A stretch of DNA of 64,000 nt from Comamonas testosteroni (GCF_000761245.1 NZ_AWOR01000021.1:62001-126000); one strand, 5' to 3'. Counted from the first letter of the stretch, positions 15,544-24,963 are shown. Notes: generated by a model not told the origin, from the sequence alone. Numbers and translations are program-made.

Positions 15544-16215
15544 ATGAATTCTGATCCGGCCCTCGCCATTGGCGATATGCAGCGCTTGCTGCACAACATG
15601 ATCCGCGTGGGGAGCATCCATTCCGTGGACCACGGCGGCACCGACAAGCCCGCGCTGGTGCGTGTCACGTTGGGCGAGCTGGTCACCGACTGGCGCCCCT
15701 ATCACGAGGCCCGCGCGGGCGGCACCACCACATGGAACCCACCCACCGTGGGCGAACAAGCCACCGTGCTGTCCCCCAGCGGCGACCTGGGCGCGGCCGT
15801 GGTCATCGTCGGGCTCAACAGCACCGGCAAGCCAGCGCCCAGCAGCGACCCCAATAAGACCATCACCAAATACCCGGACGGCGCCGTGATCGAGTACGAC
15901 CACGCGGCCCATGCTCTCGTGGCCACTCTGCCCGGCGGTGGCACCGCCAAGCTGGTGGCACCGGGCAGCGTCACCATCGACAGCCCCCAGGTCACGATGA
16001 CAGGCCACTGCCTTGTCAAAGGCTCTTTGACTTATCAGGGCGGCATGCGCGGCAGTGGGACTGCCGAGGGCGCCAACGGTGCGGCCGAAATCCAGGGCAC
16101 GCTGCGCACGACTCAGGATGTGATTGCAAGCGGTGTCAGCCTGCGTTACCACCCGCATGGTGGCGTGCAGACGGGTAGCGGCAACAGCGGCGGACCTATC
16201 GGGGGCGCAGCATGA
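15544..16215 (+). CDS. Baseplate spike protein (P2 gpV family)
   Basis: 223 residues from the ATG at 15544 (MNSDPALAIGDMQRLLHNMIRVG); an ATG-like start at 15520 is possible, but this one fits gpV alignment better. Features: N-terminal OB-like domain with TDWRPYHEARAGGTTTWNPPTVGEQATVLSP, a central beta-helical needle region, and the C-terminal SLRYHPHGG, the HxH motif that binds iron at the tip of P2-type spikes. The spike pierces the outer membrane. First gene of the V-W-J-I-H operon. Confidence 0.93.
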   Translation: MNSDPALAIGDMQRLLHNMIRVGSIHSVDHGGTDKPALVRVTLGELVTDWRPYHEARAGGTTTWNPPTVGEQATVLSPSGDLGAAVVIVGLNSTGKPAPSSDPNKTITKYPDGAVIEYDHAAHALVATLPGGGTAKLVAPGSVTIDSPQVTMTGHCLVKGSLTYQGGMRGSGTAEGANGAAEIQGTLRTTQDVIASGVSLRYHPHGGVQTGSGNSGGPIGGAA

Positions 16216-16562
16216 TGAACGTCAACACCGGCCGCAGCATCGACTACGCGGCGCACATCAGCCAGTCCATCACGGACATTCTCACCACGCCCATCGGCTC
16301 GCGCGTCATGCGCCGGGGCTATGGCAGCTTCATCCCGCAGCTCATCGACCAGCCTATGACGCCCGCCAACATCCTGCGGCTGCAGGCGGCCACAGCGCAG
16401 GCAATCATGAAACACGAGCCCCGCACGCGCCTGCGCCGTGCATTTCTCGACTTTGACGCCAGCGGCCGGGCAGTGTTGCAGCTGGAGCGCCAGGACCGTG
16501 GGCAGGCATCCACACGCCGCCAAGCAGTGAGCATTCAACCCGCCCAAGGTGCCAACACATGA
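16212..16562 (+). CDS. Baseplate wedge protein (P2 gpW, gp25-like)
   Basis: 116 residues with the gp25-like signature ISQSITDILTTPIGSRVMRRGYGSFIPQLIDQPM. It forms the inner ring of the baseplate and is thought to start sheath polymerisation. Overlaps gpV and gpJ by four bases each. Confidence 0.95.
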   Translation: MMNVNTGRSIDYAAHISQSITDILTTPIGSRVMRRGYGSFIPQLIDQPMTPANILRLQAATAQAIMKHEPRTRLRRAFLDFDASGRAVLQLERQDRGQASTRRQAVSIQPAQGANT

Positions 16563-17476
16563 GCAATGCCCAAATCATTGACATGAGCAAGCTACCGGCG
16601 CCCGCCGTGGTGGTGGTGCCGGAGTTGGAAACCATTCTTTCCGCGCTCAAGGCTGACCTCGTGGCGGCCATGCCTGCAGAGGCCCGCTCCGCTGTCAGCG
16701 ACACCCTCGCCCTGGAGTCTGAGCCCTTGACCAAGTGGCTTGAGCGATTGGCATATCAGCTGGTTGTAGAGCGCAGCGACAGAAACGACAGCGCGCACGC
16801 CGTCATGCTGGCCTATGCCCGTGGCAGCGACCTGGACCAGCTCGGCGCCTTCTTTGGCGTCGTCCGCCTCGTGATCGTCCCAGCCCAGCCAGCGGCCATT
16901 CCGCCTGTGGCAGCTGTCTATGAGGACGACGACACATTCCGCGCCCGCATCCAGCTGGCACCGCGCGGCTACAGCGTGGCCGGGCCTGTGGGTGCCTATG
17001 TCTTCCATGCGAAGACCGCAGACGGTCAAGTCTTGGACGCAGCGGCCACCAGCCCCACGCCGGGCCGTGTCGTGGTTTCCGTGCTCTCCCGAGTAGGTAG
17101 CGGAGTGCCCAGTCAAGCCCTGCTCAATGCCGTGTCGGCCGCCGTCAATGCAGACGACATCCGCCCGCTCACGGATGAGGTGATCGTCCAGGCGGCCACC
17201 ATCGTCAACTACCAGATTGCCGCCAAGATTTACACCTTGCCAGGGCCGGACTCGTCAAGCGTCCTGACCACCGCTCAGCAGCGAGTCATTGCCTATGCCG
17301 AATCCATGCACCGCATCGGCCGGCGCCCCACCCTGTCCGGCATCTATGCCGCCCTGCACATCGAGGGCGTGGACCGTGTGGAGTTGACCAGCCCGACCGC
17401 GGATGTGGTTGTCGGTGAAACGCAGGCCAGCTGGTGTACCGCTATCAACGTGACGCACGGGGGCATCGTTGGCTGA
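16559..17476 (+). CDS. Baseplate protein (P2 gpJ family)
   Basis: 305 residues, full length (P2 gpJ 302). Family segments visible: IDMSKLPAPAVV at the N-terminus, VMLAYARGSDLDQLGAFFGVVRL and DDDTFRARIQLAPRGYSVAGPVGAYVFHAKTADGQV, then ADDIRPLTDEVIVQAA. Part of the baseplate wedge with gpW and gpI. Confidence 0.95.
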   Translation: MSNAQIIDMSKLPAPAVVVVPELETILSALKADLVAAMPAEARSAVSDTLALESEPLTKWLERLAYQLVVERSDRNDSAHAVMLAYARGSDLDQLGAFFGVVRLVIVPAQPAAIPPVAAVYEDDDTFRARIQLAPRGYSVAGPVGAYVFHAKTADGQVLDAAATSPTPGRVVVSVLSRVGSGVPSQALLNAVSAAVNADDIRPLTDEVIVQAATIVNYQIAAKIYTLPGPDSSSVLTTAQQRVIAYAESMHRIGRRPTLSGIYAALHIEGVDRVELTSPTADVVVGETQASWCTAINVTHGGIVG

Positions 17477-18017
17477 TTCCCTTCTCCCACCCAACGCCAC
17501 GCCGCTGGACCGAGCGGCCGAGTCGATCATGGTCAAGCACCTTGATGCCATCGACCAGCCGCACCGCGCCCTGTGGAACCCCGACACCTGCCCGCTGGAA
17601 CATCTGCCCTGGCTCGCCTGGGCCATGGGGGTGGAGGCTTGGCGCAGCGAATGGCCCGAGGCAATCAAGCGGGCGCTAGTCCGCAATGCCATCCAGGTCC
17701 AGCGGCAGCGCGGCACCCTCAAGAGCGTGCGCGACACCGTGGCCAGCTTCGGCGGCGCCATCAGCATCCGCGAATGGTGGCAAACCGCCCCCAAAGGCGC
17801 GCCGCACACTTTTGAGCTGGTTTTCACCATGACCGGCCAGGACGGCGAGCAGGCCAGCGCCGCATTCGTGCAGGACGTTATGGCCGAAGTCTCGCGCGTC
17901 AAGCCGCTGCGCTCCCATTTCACCTTCATCCAGGGACTCAGTGCCCAGGCATCCATCCAGCTTGCATGCGTGGGCAGGCCCGTTGCATACACGCGGCTTG
18001 ACATGGATGTGGGCTGA
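17469..18017 (+). CDS. Tail protein (P2 gpI family)
   Basis: 182 residues, beginning eight bases inside gpJ with a TTG codon (after GGGGGCATCG). Diagnostic stretches: LLPPNATPLDRAAESIM, DTCPLEHLPWLAWAMGVEAW, RALVRNAIQVQRQRGTLKSVRDTVASFG. It connects the baseplate to the tail fibre. Confidence 0.93.
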   Translation: MADSLLPPNATPLDRAAESIMVKHLDAIDQPHRALWNPDTCPLEHLPWLAWAMGVEAWRSEWPEAIKRALVRNAIQVQRQRGTLKSVRDTVASFGGAISIREWWQTAPKGAPHTFELVFTMTGQDGEQASAAFVQDVMAEVSRVKPLRSHFTFIQGLSAQASIQLACVGRPVAYTRLDMDVG

Positions 18018-18043
18018 CCTCAAGGCAACACCAACCGCAACCT

Positions 18044-21000
18044 ATGGCCATCATCTTCAAACTCACCGCTGCAGGGCGGCAGGCGCTTGTGAACGCCGCC
18101 CAGAATGGGACCTTGGCGCGCACCCTGGTCAGCGTCGGCGTGACCGCCACTGCCTTCACGCCCACCGAGGCATTGACCACCATCCCCAACGAAATCAAGC
18201 GCATCACCACCATTGCCGGGGATGTGGTGGCAAAAGACACCATCCACGTCACCATCCGCGACGATGGCAACCAGACCTATACCGTGCGCGGCCTGGGCCT
18301 GTACCTCGATAACGGCGTGCTGCTGGGCACCTATAGCCAAGCCGCTGTGATTCTGGAAAAGTCGGCGGCGTCCATCTTCCTGCTGTCCACCGATTTGCGC
18401 GTGCTGGACGGCTCCGTGAACATCAGTACCCTTCAGTTCGGGGAAACCAATTTCATCAACCCTCCGGCGACCACTGACCGCCAGGGCGTGGTGGAGCTGG
18501 CCACCGAAGCCGAGGCCAACGGCCTGGCAGATGCTGTCCGAGCGCTCACGGCGGCCAGCGTCAAGACGCTTTTCAATGCGCGAGCATTGGGCGCCACGGT
18601 CATCACGGCAGGCGTGGGCCTCACGGGCGGCGGCAGCCTTGCAGCCAATCGCACCATCACCCTGGCCAACACGACAGTGGTGGCGGGAAGCTACGGCAGC
18701 GCCACGGCGGCGCCCACCTTCACCGTCGACGCGCAGGGGCGGCTGACGGCGGCCGGTAGCGCCACCGTCACCCCGGCATGGGCCAGCGTCACCGGCAAGC
18801 CCACCACCTTGGCAGGCTACGGCATCACGGACGCAGCTCTGGCGGCTCGCACCATCACGGCAGGCACGGGCCTGACGGGTGGCGGCAACCTGACCGCAAA
18901 CCGCACCATTGCTTTGGCCAACACCGCAGTGACGGCAGGCAGCTATGGCAGCGCCACGACGGTGCCCACCTTCACGGTCGATGCTCAAGGCCGCTTGACT
19001 GCCGCAGATAGCGCCACCGTCACCCCGGCCTGGGTCGATGTCACGGGCAAGCCCACCACGCTGGCGGGCTACGGCATCACGGACGCCGCCCTCGCTGCTC
19101 GCACCATCACAGCAGGCACAGGGCTGACGGGTGGTGGCGACCTTACGGCCAACCGCTCCATTGCGCTGGCCAACACAGCAGTGACGGCGGGCAGCTACGG
19201 CAGCGCCACGGCGGCCCCCACCTTCACCGTCGATGCCCAGGGGCGGCTGACGGCGGCCGGGTCCGCCACCGTCACCCCGGCCTGGGGTAGCGTCACCGGC
19301 AAGCCCACCACGCTGGCGGGCTACGGCATCACGGACGGCGCCCTGGCGGCACGGACCATCACCGCAGGCACTGGACTGAGCGGCGGCGGCAACCTGACTG
19401 CAGACCGCACCATTGCCCTGGCCAACACCGCAGTGGCAGCGGGCAGCTACGGCAGCGCCACAGCGGCCCCCACCTTCACCGTCGATGCCCAGGGGCGGCT
19501 GACGGCGGCCGGGTCCGCCACCGTCACCCCGGCCTGGGGCAGCGTCACCGGCAAGCCCACCACGCTGGCAGGCTACGGCATCACGGACGGTGCCCTGGCC
19601 GCGCGCAACATCGTGGCGGGCAATGGCCTGACGGGCGGCGGCAACCTCACGGCAGACCGCACCCTCACCATGGGCACGCCCGGCACGTTGACGGGCACCA
19701 GCACCAACGCGGTCAGCACCACCAGCCACACCCATCTGGTCAGTCTGAACGTGGCCGACCTGGGCGATGGTGCCGCCGTCACCATGGCATCGGCCTTGGG
19801 TAGCGGTGTGGACCTCAACACGGTGACAGGCCGAGGCATCTACACGCAGAGCACCAATGCCAACGCCACGGGCGGCAGCAATTACCCGGTGGCTGCAGCT
19901 GGCACGCTGCTGGTAATTGGGGACGGTGCGTCCATAAGCACTCAGACCTACACCCACTACAACAACGGCGACCAGTGGACCCGCTCCCGCTATAACACCG
20001 GCTGGAGTGCATGGCGCAAGAGCCTGACGGACGAGCGCACCATCACCGCAGGCACAGGCCTCACGGGCGGCGGCGACCTCTCGGCCAATCGCACCATTGC
20101 GCTGGCCAACACGACAGTGGCGGCGGGCAGCTACGGCAGCGCCACAGCGGCCCCCACCTTCACCGTCGATGCCCAGGGGCGGCTGACGGCGGCCGGGTCC
20201 TCCACCGTCACCCCAGCCTGGGGTAGCATCACTGGCAAGCCCACCACGCTGGCGGGCTACGGCATCACGGACGGCGCCCTGGCAGCGCGCAGCATCACCG
20301 CAGGCACAGGGCTGAGCGGCGGCGGCAACCTGACTGCAGACCGCACCATTGCCCTGGCCAACACCGCAGTGGCAGCGGGCAGCTACGGCAGCGCCACAGC
20401 GGCCCCCACCTTCACCGTCGATGCCCAGGGGCGGCTGACGGCGGCCGGGTCCGCCACCGTCACCCCGGCCTGGGGCAGCGTCACCGGCAAGCCCACCACG
20501 CTGGCAGGCTACGGCATCACGGACGGTGCCCTGGCCGCGCGCAACATCGTGGCGGGCAATGGCCTGACGGGCGGCGGCAACCTCACGGCAGACCGCACCC
20601 TCACCATGGGCACGCCCGGCACGTTGACGGGCACCAGCACCAACGCGGTCAGCACCACCAGCCACACCCATCTGGTCAGTCTGAACGTGGCCGACCTGGG
20701 CGATGGTGCCGCCGTCACCATGGCATCGGCCTTGGGTAGCGGTGTGGACCTCAACACGGTGACAGGCCGAGGCATCTACACGCAGAGCACCAATGCCAAC
20801 GCCACGGGCGGCAGCAATTACCCGGTGGCTGCAGCTGGCACGCTGCTGGTAATTGGGGACGGTGCGTCCATAAGCACTCAGACCTACACCCACTACAACA
20901 ACGGCGACCAGTGGACCCGCTCCCGCTATAACACCGGCTGGAGTGCATGGCGCAAGAGCCTGACGGACGAGCGCACCATCACCGCAGGCACAGGCCTCAC

Positions 21001-22012
21001 GGGCGGCGGCGACCTCTCGGCCAATCGCACCATTGCGCTGGCCAACACGACAGTGGCGGCGGGCAGCTACGGCAGCGCCACAGCGGCCCCCACCTTCACC
21101 GTCGATGCCCAGGGGCGGCTGACGGCGGCCGGGTCCGCCACCGTCACCCCGGCCTGGGGTAGCGTCACCGGCAAGCCCACCACGCTGGCGGGCTACGGCA
21201 TCACGGACGGCGCCCTGGCGGCACGGACCATCACCGCAGGCACTGGACTGAGCGGCGGCGGCAACCTGACTGCAGACCGCACCATTGCCCTGGCCAACAC
21301 CGCAGTGGCAGCGGGCAGCTACGGCAGCGCCACAGCGGCCCCCACCTTCACCGTCGATGCCCAGGGGCGGCTGACGGCGGCCGGGTCCGCCACCGTCACC
21401 CCGGCCTGGGGCAGCGTCACCGGCAAGCCCACCACGCTGGCAGGCTACGGCATCACGGACGGTGCCCTGGCCGCGCGCAACATCGTGGCGGGCAATGGCC
21501 TGACGGGCGGCGGCAATCTGACGGCAGACCGCACCCTCACTATGGGCACGCCCGGCACACTGAACGGCGCGACCACCAACGCGGTCAGCACCACCAGCCA
21601 CACGCACGCGATTGCAGCTGCTACAGAGACTGTTAGCGGCGTAAGTGAAATTGCAACTCAGGCGGAAACGAATGCAGGCACCGACGATGCGCGATCGGTT
21701 ACGCCTAAGAAACTCTCCGGTGTGTTTTCCATTGGTCAGACTTACCAGGATGTGCTTTCTCAGCGCCAACCTGGGGTTGTCTACACCAACACTTCTGAAC
21801 GGCCAATATTGGTCATATGCCGAGGGCTCGGAACTGCGAACGCCAATGCACGTTGCACGCTCCTTCTATCAGCGAACGGCAGCGAGTGCTCTCATGCCTT
21901 CGAGTCCATACACGATCAAGGGATGGCTGTAAGCGGCATCGTCTTTCCAGGCCAAACCTACTCCCTTGCCACTGTGAATGTCACAGTCAATAAATGGATG
22001 GAGTACCGCTAA
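18044..22012 (+). CDS. Tail fibre protein (P2 gpH type) with long tandem repeats
   Basis: A 1,322-residue receptor-binding fibre. Residues 1-150 form the conserved baseplate-attachment domain (MAIIFKLTAAGRQALVNA ... YTVRGLGLYLDNGVLLGTYSQ). The shaft contains eight copies of an ~83-residue unit (SYGSATAAPTFTVDAQGRLT, then TPAWGSVTGKPTTLAGYGIT). Two identical pyocin-knob-type domains occur around residues 567-664 and 879-976 (DLNTVTGRGIYTQSTNANAT ... YNTGWSAWRKSL). The last ~130 residues are non-repeated and of lower GC, probably the receptor-binding tip acquired by exchange. Two 936-bp periods are nearly identical, so the copy number may vary between cells or be misassembled. Confidence 0.92.
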   Translation: MAIIFKLTAAGRQALVNAAQNGTLARTLVSVGVTATAFTPTEALTTIPNEIKRITTIAGDVVAKDTIHVTIRDDGNQTYTVRGLGLYLDNGVLLGTYSQAAVILEKSAASIFLLSTDLRVLDGSVNISTLQFGETNFINPPATTDRQGVVELATEAEANGLADAVRALTAASVKTLFNARALGATVITAGVGLTGGGSLAANRTITLANTTVVAGSYGSATAAPTFTVDAQGRLTAAGSATVTPAWASVTGKPTTLAGYGITDAALAARTITAGTGLTGGGNLTANRTIALANTAVTAGSYGSATTVPTFTVDAQGRLTAADSATVTPAWVDVTGKPTTLAGYGITDAALAARTITAGTGLTGGGDLTANRSIALANTAVTAGSYGSATAAPTFTVDAQGRLTAAGSATVTPAWGSVTGKPTTLAGYGITDGALAARTITAGTGLSGGGNLTADRTIALANTAVAAGSYGSATAAPTFTVDAQGRLTAAGSATVTPAWGSVTGKPTTLAGYGITDGALAARNIVAGNGLTGGGNLTADRTLTMGTPGTLTGTSTNAVSTTSHTHLVSLNVADLGDGAAVTMASALGSGVDLNTVTGRGIYTQSTNANATGGSNYPVAAAGTLLVIGDGASISTQTYTHYNNGDQWTRSRYNTGWSAWRKSLTDERTITAGTGLTGGGDLSANRTIALANTTVAAGSYGSATAAPTFTVDAQGRLTAAGSSTVTPAWGSITGKPTTLAGYGITDGALAARSITAGTGLSGGGNLTADRTIALANTAVAAGSYGSATAAPTFTVDAQGRLTAAGSATVTPAWGSVTGKPTTLAGYGITDGALAARNIVAGNGLTGGGNLTADRTLTMGTPGTLTGTSTNAVSTTSHTHLVSLNVADLGDGAAVTMASALGSGVDLNTVTGRGIYTQSTNANATGGSNYPVAAAGTLLVIGDGASISTQTYTHYNNGDQWTRSRYNTGWSAWRKSLTDERTITAGTGLTGGGDLSANRTIALANTTVAAGSYGSATAAPTFTVDAQGRLTAAGSATVTPAWGSVTGKPTTLAGYGITDGALAARTITAGTGLSGGGNLTADRTIALANTAVAAGSYGSATAAPTFTVDAQGRLTAAGSATVTPAWGSVTGKPTTLAGYGITDGALAARNIVAGNGLTGGGNLTADRTLTMGTPGTLNGATTNAVSTTSHTHAIAAATETVSGVSEIATQAETNAGTDDARSVTPKKLSGVFSIGQTYQDVLSQRQPGVVYTNTSERPILVICRGLGTANANARCTLLLSANGSECSHAFESIHDQGMAVSGIVFPGQTYSLATVNVTVNKWMEYR
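19325..21196 (+). repeat. 936-bp tandem duplication inside the tail fibre gene
   Basis: Positions 19325, 20261 and 21197 start the same sequence; the two complete 936-bp (312-codon) copies differ at only a few bases, including a small cluster near 20200-20235. Each copy holds two shaft units and one pyocin-knob domain. The frame is kept, so loss or gain of a copy would lengthen or shorten the fibre without breaking it. Confidence 0.92.
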
Positions 22013-22404
22013 TGTCTATGCTCTATTTTTTGCATGATGGCCTCGTGCGTGCCTTTAATGATGGCGACGATCCTCGCTGGTACGAAGGCATGCAGCCTCT
22101 GACCGAGCAGCAGGCAATGGAATTCGCTTCAAACACGAACCCAGACTCTGCTGCTGCCGCGTGCAGCCCTGCTCAGGGTCTGGTGGCACTCTTCGCCATC
22201 AAGCGCATCACCGAGGACGATGTGCTGGCGGAAATCGCCCGCATCCCTAATGAGGTGGAGCGCTACACCGTAAGAATCGGCTACCAACGCGCGACTACCT
22301 GGGAGCGGGGCAGCCCGGCCATGCAGACCATGGCCCAGCTACTGCAGCTGTCGGAAAGTGATCTGGATGAGCTTTTTGCCTACGCCGTAGGCGTGGCGGT
22401 GTAG
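22012..22404 (+). CDS. Probable tail fibre assembly protein (gpG position)
   Basis: 130 residues from an ATG overlapping the fibre stop codon (TAATG). Start: MSMLYFLHDGLVRAFNDGDDPRWYEGMQPLT; end: RIGYQRATTWERGSPAMQTMAQLLQLSESDLDELFAYA. It does not look like classic gpG, but small proteins coupled to the fibre stop codon in this position are usually fibre chaperones. Function is inferred from position only. Confidence 0.65.
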   Translation: MSMLYFLHDGLVRAFNDGDDPRWYEGMQPLTEQQAMEFASNTNPDSAAAACSPAQGLVALFAIKRITEDDVLAEIARIPNEVERYTVRIGYQRATTWERGSPAMQTMAQLLQLSESDLDELFAYAVGVAV

Positions 22405-22435
22405 CGAAATCAGGCCTAGGGTGCGGGCCATTTAC

Positions 22436-22453
22436 GTGCAAGTCACCGCCACA
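22436..22453. promoter_or_regulatory. Late-operon motif (candidate Ogr activator site) before the F operon
   Basis: GTGCAAGTCACCGCCACA, the third copy of GTSCA-N5-CCGCCACA. It lies 73 bases before the first gene of the sheath/tube operon, which fits an activator site near -55 followed by a short leader. Confidence 0.62.
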
Positions 22454-22526
22454 ACGGGCCGCGCTGGCTCATTCGAGCACCGGGCGCAACCATAGGGGAC
22501 CAGCAACCCACCCCTATGCAAAGCCC

Positions 22527-22793
22527 ATGTCTCAATCGACAAATCCCAACGTCGTGACGCTGACCGTCACGGAAGAAGCGGCCCACTTCATACTGAGCTG
22601 CGTGGCTGATCGCCCCTACAAGCAAGTGGCCCCTCTGTTCAATGAGCTGCAGGCCCAGGTGCAAGTCCAGGCCAACACCCGAGGCGCCGAGAGCGCCGAC
22701 TCCCCCGCCGAGGCTGACGCGAATGCCAGCCAGGACGCCACCGGCCAGCCCAAGGGCAAGCGCGGCAAGGGCTCTGCCAACGCTGCCGCCTGA
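22527..22793 (+). CDS. Small hypothetical late protein, 88 aa
   Basis: The first frame after the third late-operon motif. The N-terminal half is structured (VVTLTVTEEAAHFILSCVADRPYKQVAPLFNELQAQVQVQ); the C-terminal half is a disordered Ala/Gly/Lys tail (GQPKGKRGKGSANAAA). No family recognised. Position directly before the sheath gene suggests a late structural or accessory role. Confidence 0.7.
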   Translation: MSQSTNPNVVTLTVTEEAAHFILSCVADRPYKQVAPLFNELQAQVQVQANTRGAESADSPAEADANASQDATGQPKGKRGKGSANAAA

Positions 22794-22835
22794 GCACCTT
22801 CACCCCTTCCATCCCCTTCATTCAAAGGAAGCCAC

Positions 22836-24044
22836 ATGGCTGCAACTGAATATCACCATGGCGTCCGCGTCATCGAGACTACGGGCACGGGCGCGGCCAT
22901 CCGCGTGGTGTCCACGGCCGTCATTGGTCTGGTGGCCACGGCGCCGGACGCCGACGACGAAGCATTCCCCATCAACACCCCTGTGCTGCTCACCAATCCT
23001 GCGGGCGGCATTGGCAAGGCTGGCAAGGGCGGGACCCTGGCCAAAGCGCTGACGGCCATCAGCGGCCAATCCCGCGCCCTGACCATCGTGGTGCGTGTGG
23101 AAGAAGGCGCCGACATCGCGGCCACCACATCCAACGTCATCGGCTCCGTGACTGCCACCGGCCAACGCACCGGCATCCAGGCACTGCTGGCGGCGGAATC
23201 CGAGCTGGGCGTAAAGCCCCGTATCATCGGCGCCCCTGAGCTGGACACCAAGGCCGTGGCCAATGCCCTGGCCACTGCTGCGCAGTCCCTGCGTGCCTTC
23301 ACCTATGTGGCGGCGCGCGATGCCACGGGCGGCTATGCCAAGACCAAGGAAGAAGCCACCAACTACCGCAAGGAATTCGGCCAGCGCGAAGTCATGGTGT
23401 TGTGGCCCAACTTCATGGCCTGGGACAACACGGGCGGCGCTGAGGGCACAGGCGCGGCTGTCACCCTGGCAGCACCCGCCTACGCCCTGGGCCTGCGCGC
23501 CAAGCTGGACCAGGAAGTGGGCTGGCACAAGAACATCAGCAATGCAGTCATCAACGGCCCCGAGGGCATCACCGTGCCTGTGTTCTTCGACCTGCAGAAC
23601 CCGGCCAGCGATGCGGGCTACCTCAACGCCCTGGAAGTCACCACCATCATCCGCCGCAGCGGCTACCGCTTCTGGGGCTCGCGTACCTGCGAGGAACAAG
23701 GCGGCAAGTTCTCCTTTGAGAACTACACGCGCACGGCCCAGGTGCTGGCCGACACGATTGCCGAGGCGCACTTTGCATTCGTGGACAAGCCCATGCACCC
23801 CAGCTTGGTGCGCGACATGCTGGGCTATATCAACAGCCGCTTCCGTGACCTCAAGACTGGCGGCTACCTGATAGGCGCCGAGGCCTACTTTGACCCCGAC
23901 CGCAACAGCAAGGAAGACCTCGCTGCGGGCCGCCTGCTCATCAGCTACCGATACACGCCCGTCCCGCCGCTGGAAAACCTCATCTTCGAGCAATCCATCA
24001 CGGACGACTTCCTGGCCGAGTTCGCGGCTGCCATCCAGGCCTGA
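22836..24044 (+). CDS. Tail sheath protein (P2 gpFI family)
   Basis: 402 residues (P2 FI: 396). N-terminus EYHHGVRVIETTGTGAAIRVVSTAVIGLVATAPDAD is diagnostic, as are GPEGITVPVFFDLQNPASDAGYLNA and RSGYRFWGSRTC. It polymerises into the contractile sheath around the gpFII tube. A purine-rich AAAGGAAG lies before the start codon. Confidence 0.96.
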   Translation: MAATEYHHGVRVIETTGTGAAIRVVSTAVIGLVATAPDADDEAFPINTPVLLTNPAGGIGKAGKGGTLAKALTAISGQSRALTIVVRVEEGADIAATTSNVIGSVTATGQRTGIQALLAAESELGVKPRIIGAPELDTKAVANALATAAQSLRAFTYVAARDATGGYAKTKEEATNYRKEFGQREVMVLWPNFMAWDNTGGAEGTGAAVTLAAPAYALGLRAKLDQEVGWHKNISNAVINGPEGITVPVFFDLQNPASDAGYLNALEVTTIIRRSGYRFWGSRTCEEQGGKFSFENYTRTAQVLADTIAEAHFAFVDKPMHPSLVRDMLGYINSRFRDLKTGGYLIGAEAYFDPDRNSKEDLAAGRLLISYRYTPVPPLENLIFEQSITDDFLAEFAAAIQA

Positions 24045-24070
24045 GCCTGAAACCATAGGAGCACCAATCA

Positions 24071-24580
24071 ATGGCACTGCCTTTCAAACTCAAAAACTTC
24101 AACCTCTTTGGCGACGGCAACGTCTGGCGTGCGCTCATCGACAGCGTGACGCTGCCCAAGCTCGTGCGCAAGGTCGAGGAATGGCGCGGCGGCGGCATGC
24201 ATGGCCCCATCGAGGTGGACCTGGGCCACGAAAAGCTGGAGCTGTCTTTCAAGGCGGGCGGCTTCCTGCTGGACGGCTACCGCGCATTCGGCGGCACAAC
24301 GCACAACGCCAACCAGTGGCGGTTTGCGGGCGCCTATGAAGACGACAGCACCGCCGTAGTGACGGCCGTGGAAATTCTGGTCAGCGGGCGCGTGCGCGAA
24401 ATCGACCCCGGCGACGCCAAGGCGGGCGACGACACAGAGCACACCCACACCATTAGCGTCAGCTACTACAAGTTGACCGTGGACGGCCGCGATGTGATCG
24501 AGATCGATGTGCCCGGCATGGTCTTCAACGTGGACGGCCAGGACGTTCTTTCCAAAATCCGCCGCGCTATCGGTCTGTGA
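24071..24580 (+). CDS. Tail tube protein (P2 gpFII family)
   Basis: 169 residues (P2 FII: 172). Starts ALPFKLKNFNLFGDGNVW, with the typical RKVEEWRGGGMHGPIEVDLG and the C-terminal EIDVPGMVFNVDGQDVLSKIR. Forms the inner tube. 26 bases after the sheath gene. Confidence 0.96.
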   Translation: MALPFKLKNFNLFGDGNVWRALIDSVTLPKLVRKVEEWRGGGMHGPIEVDLGHEKLELSFKAGGFLLDGYRAFGGTTHNANQWRFAGAYEDDSTAVVTAVEILVSGRVREIDPGDAKAGDDTEHTHTISVSYYKLTVDGRDVIEIDVPGMVFNVDGQDVLSKIRRAIGL

Positions 24581-24621
24581 TCGAGCGCCCCGCAATCCCC
24601 ATCATCTGAGAACCCATCACC

Positions 24622-24963
24622 ATGAACGAAAACGACACCAAAGACCTGAGCGCAGGCGCCACTCTCGTGGTCGAAGGCGTGGAAGTTGTCACGCTGGACT
24701 ATCCCATCAAGCGCGGTGACACCGAAGTCAAGGAAATCACCCTGCGCAAGCCTATGGCGGGCCAGCTGCGCGGCGTCAAGCTCACCGAGCTGCTGTCGCT
24801 CGATGTGGGCGCCGTGCAGATGATCCTGCCCCGCATCACCACCCCCACCCTGCTGCCCCACGAAATCGCGCAGCTCGACCCCGCCGACATCACCGAGCTG
24901 GGCACCAAGGTGGCGGGTTTTTTCGTGCGCAAGAGTATCCGCGCGGAATATCTGACTGCGTAG
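24622..24963 (+). CDS. Tail assembly chaperone (P2 gpE)
   Basis: 113 residues: VTLDYPIKRGDTEVKEITLRKP and QMILPRITTPTLLPHEIAQLDPADI are typical of gpE. In P2 a fraction of ribosomes shift to -1 near the end to make gpE+E', used in tail length control with the tape measure. A TTTTTTC heptamer at 24918-24924, in the correct frame, would allow this here. Confidence 0.93.
   Translation: MNENDTKDLSAGATLVVEGVEVVTLDYPIKRGDTEVKEITLRKPMAGQLRGVKLTELLSLDVGAVQMILPRITTPTLLPHEIAQLDPADITELGTKVAGFFVRKSIRAEYLTA

Noticed and set aside
18020-21769. A 1,249-codon open frame antisense to the tail fibre gene, Gly/Ala/Cys-rich with repeats.
   Set aside because: It mirrors the tandem repeats of the fibre gene on a GC-rich template. 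The fibre frame has a conserved N-terminal domain, knob domains and correct operon position; the antisense product has none.
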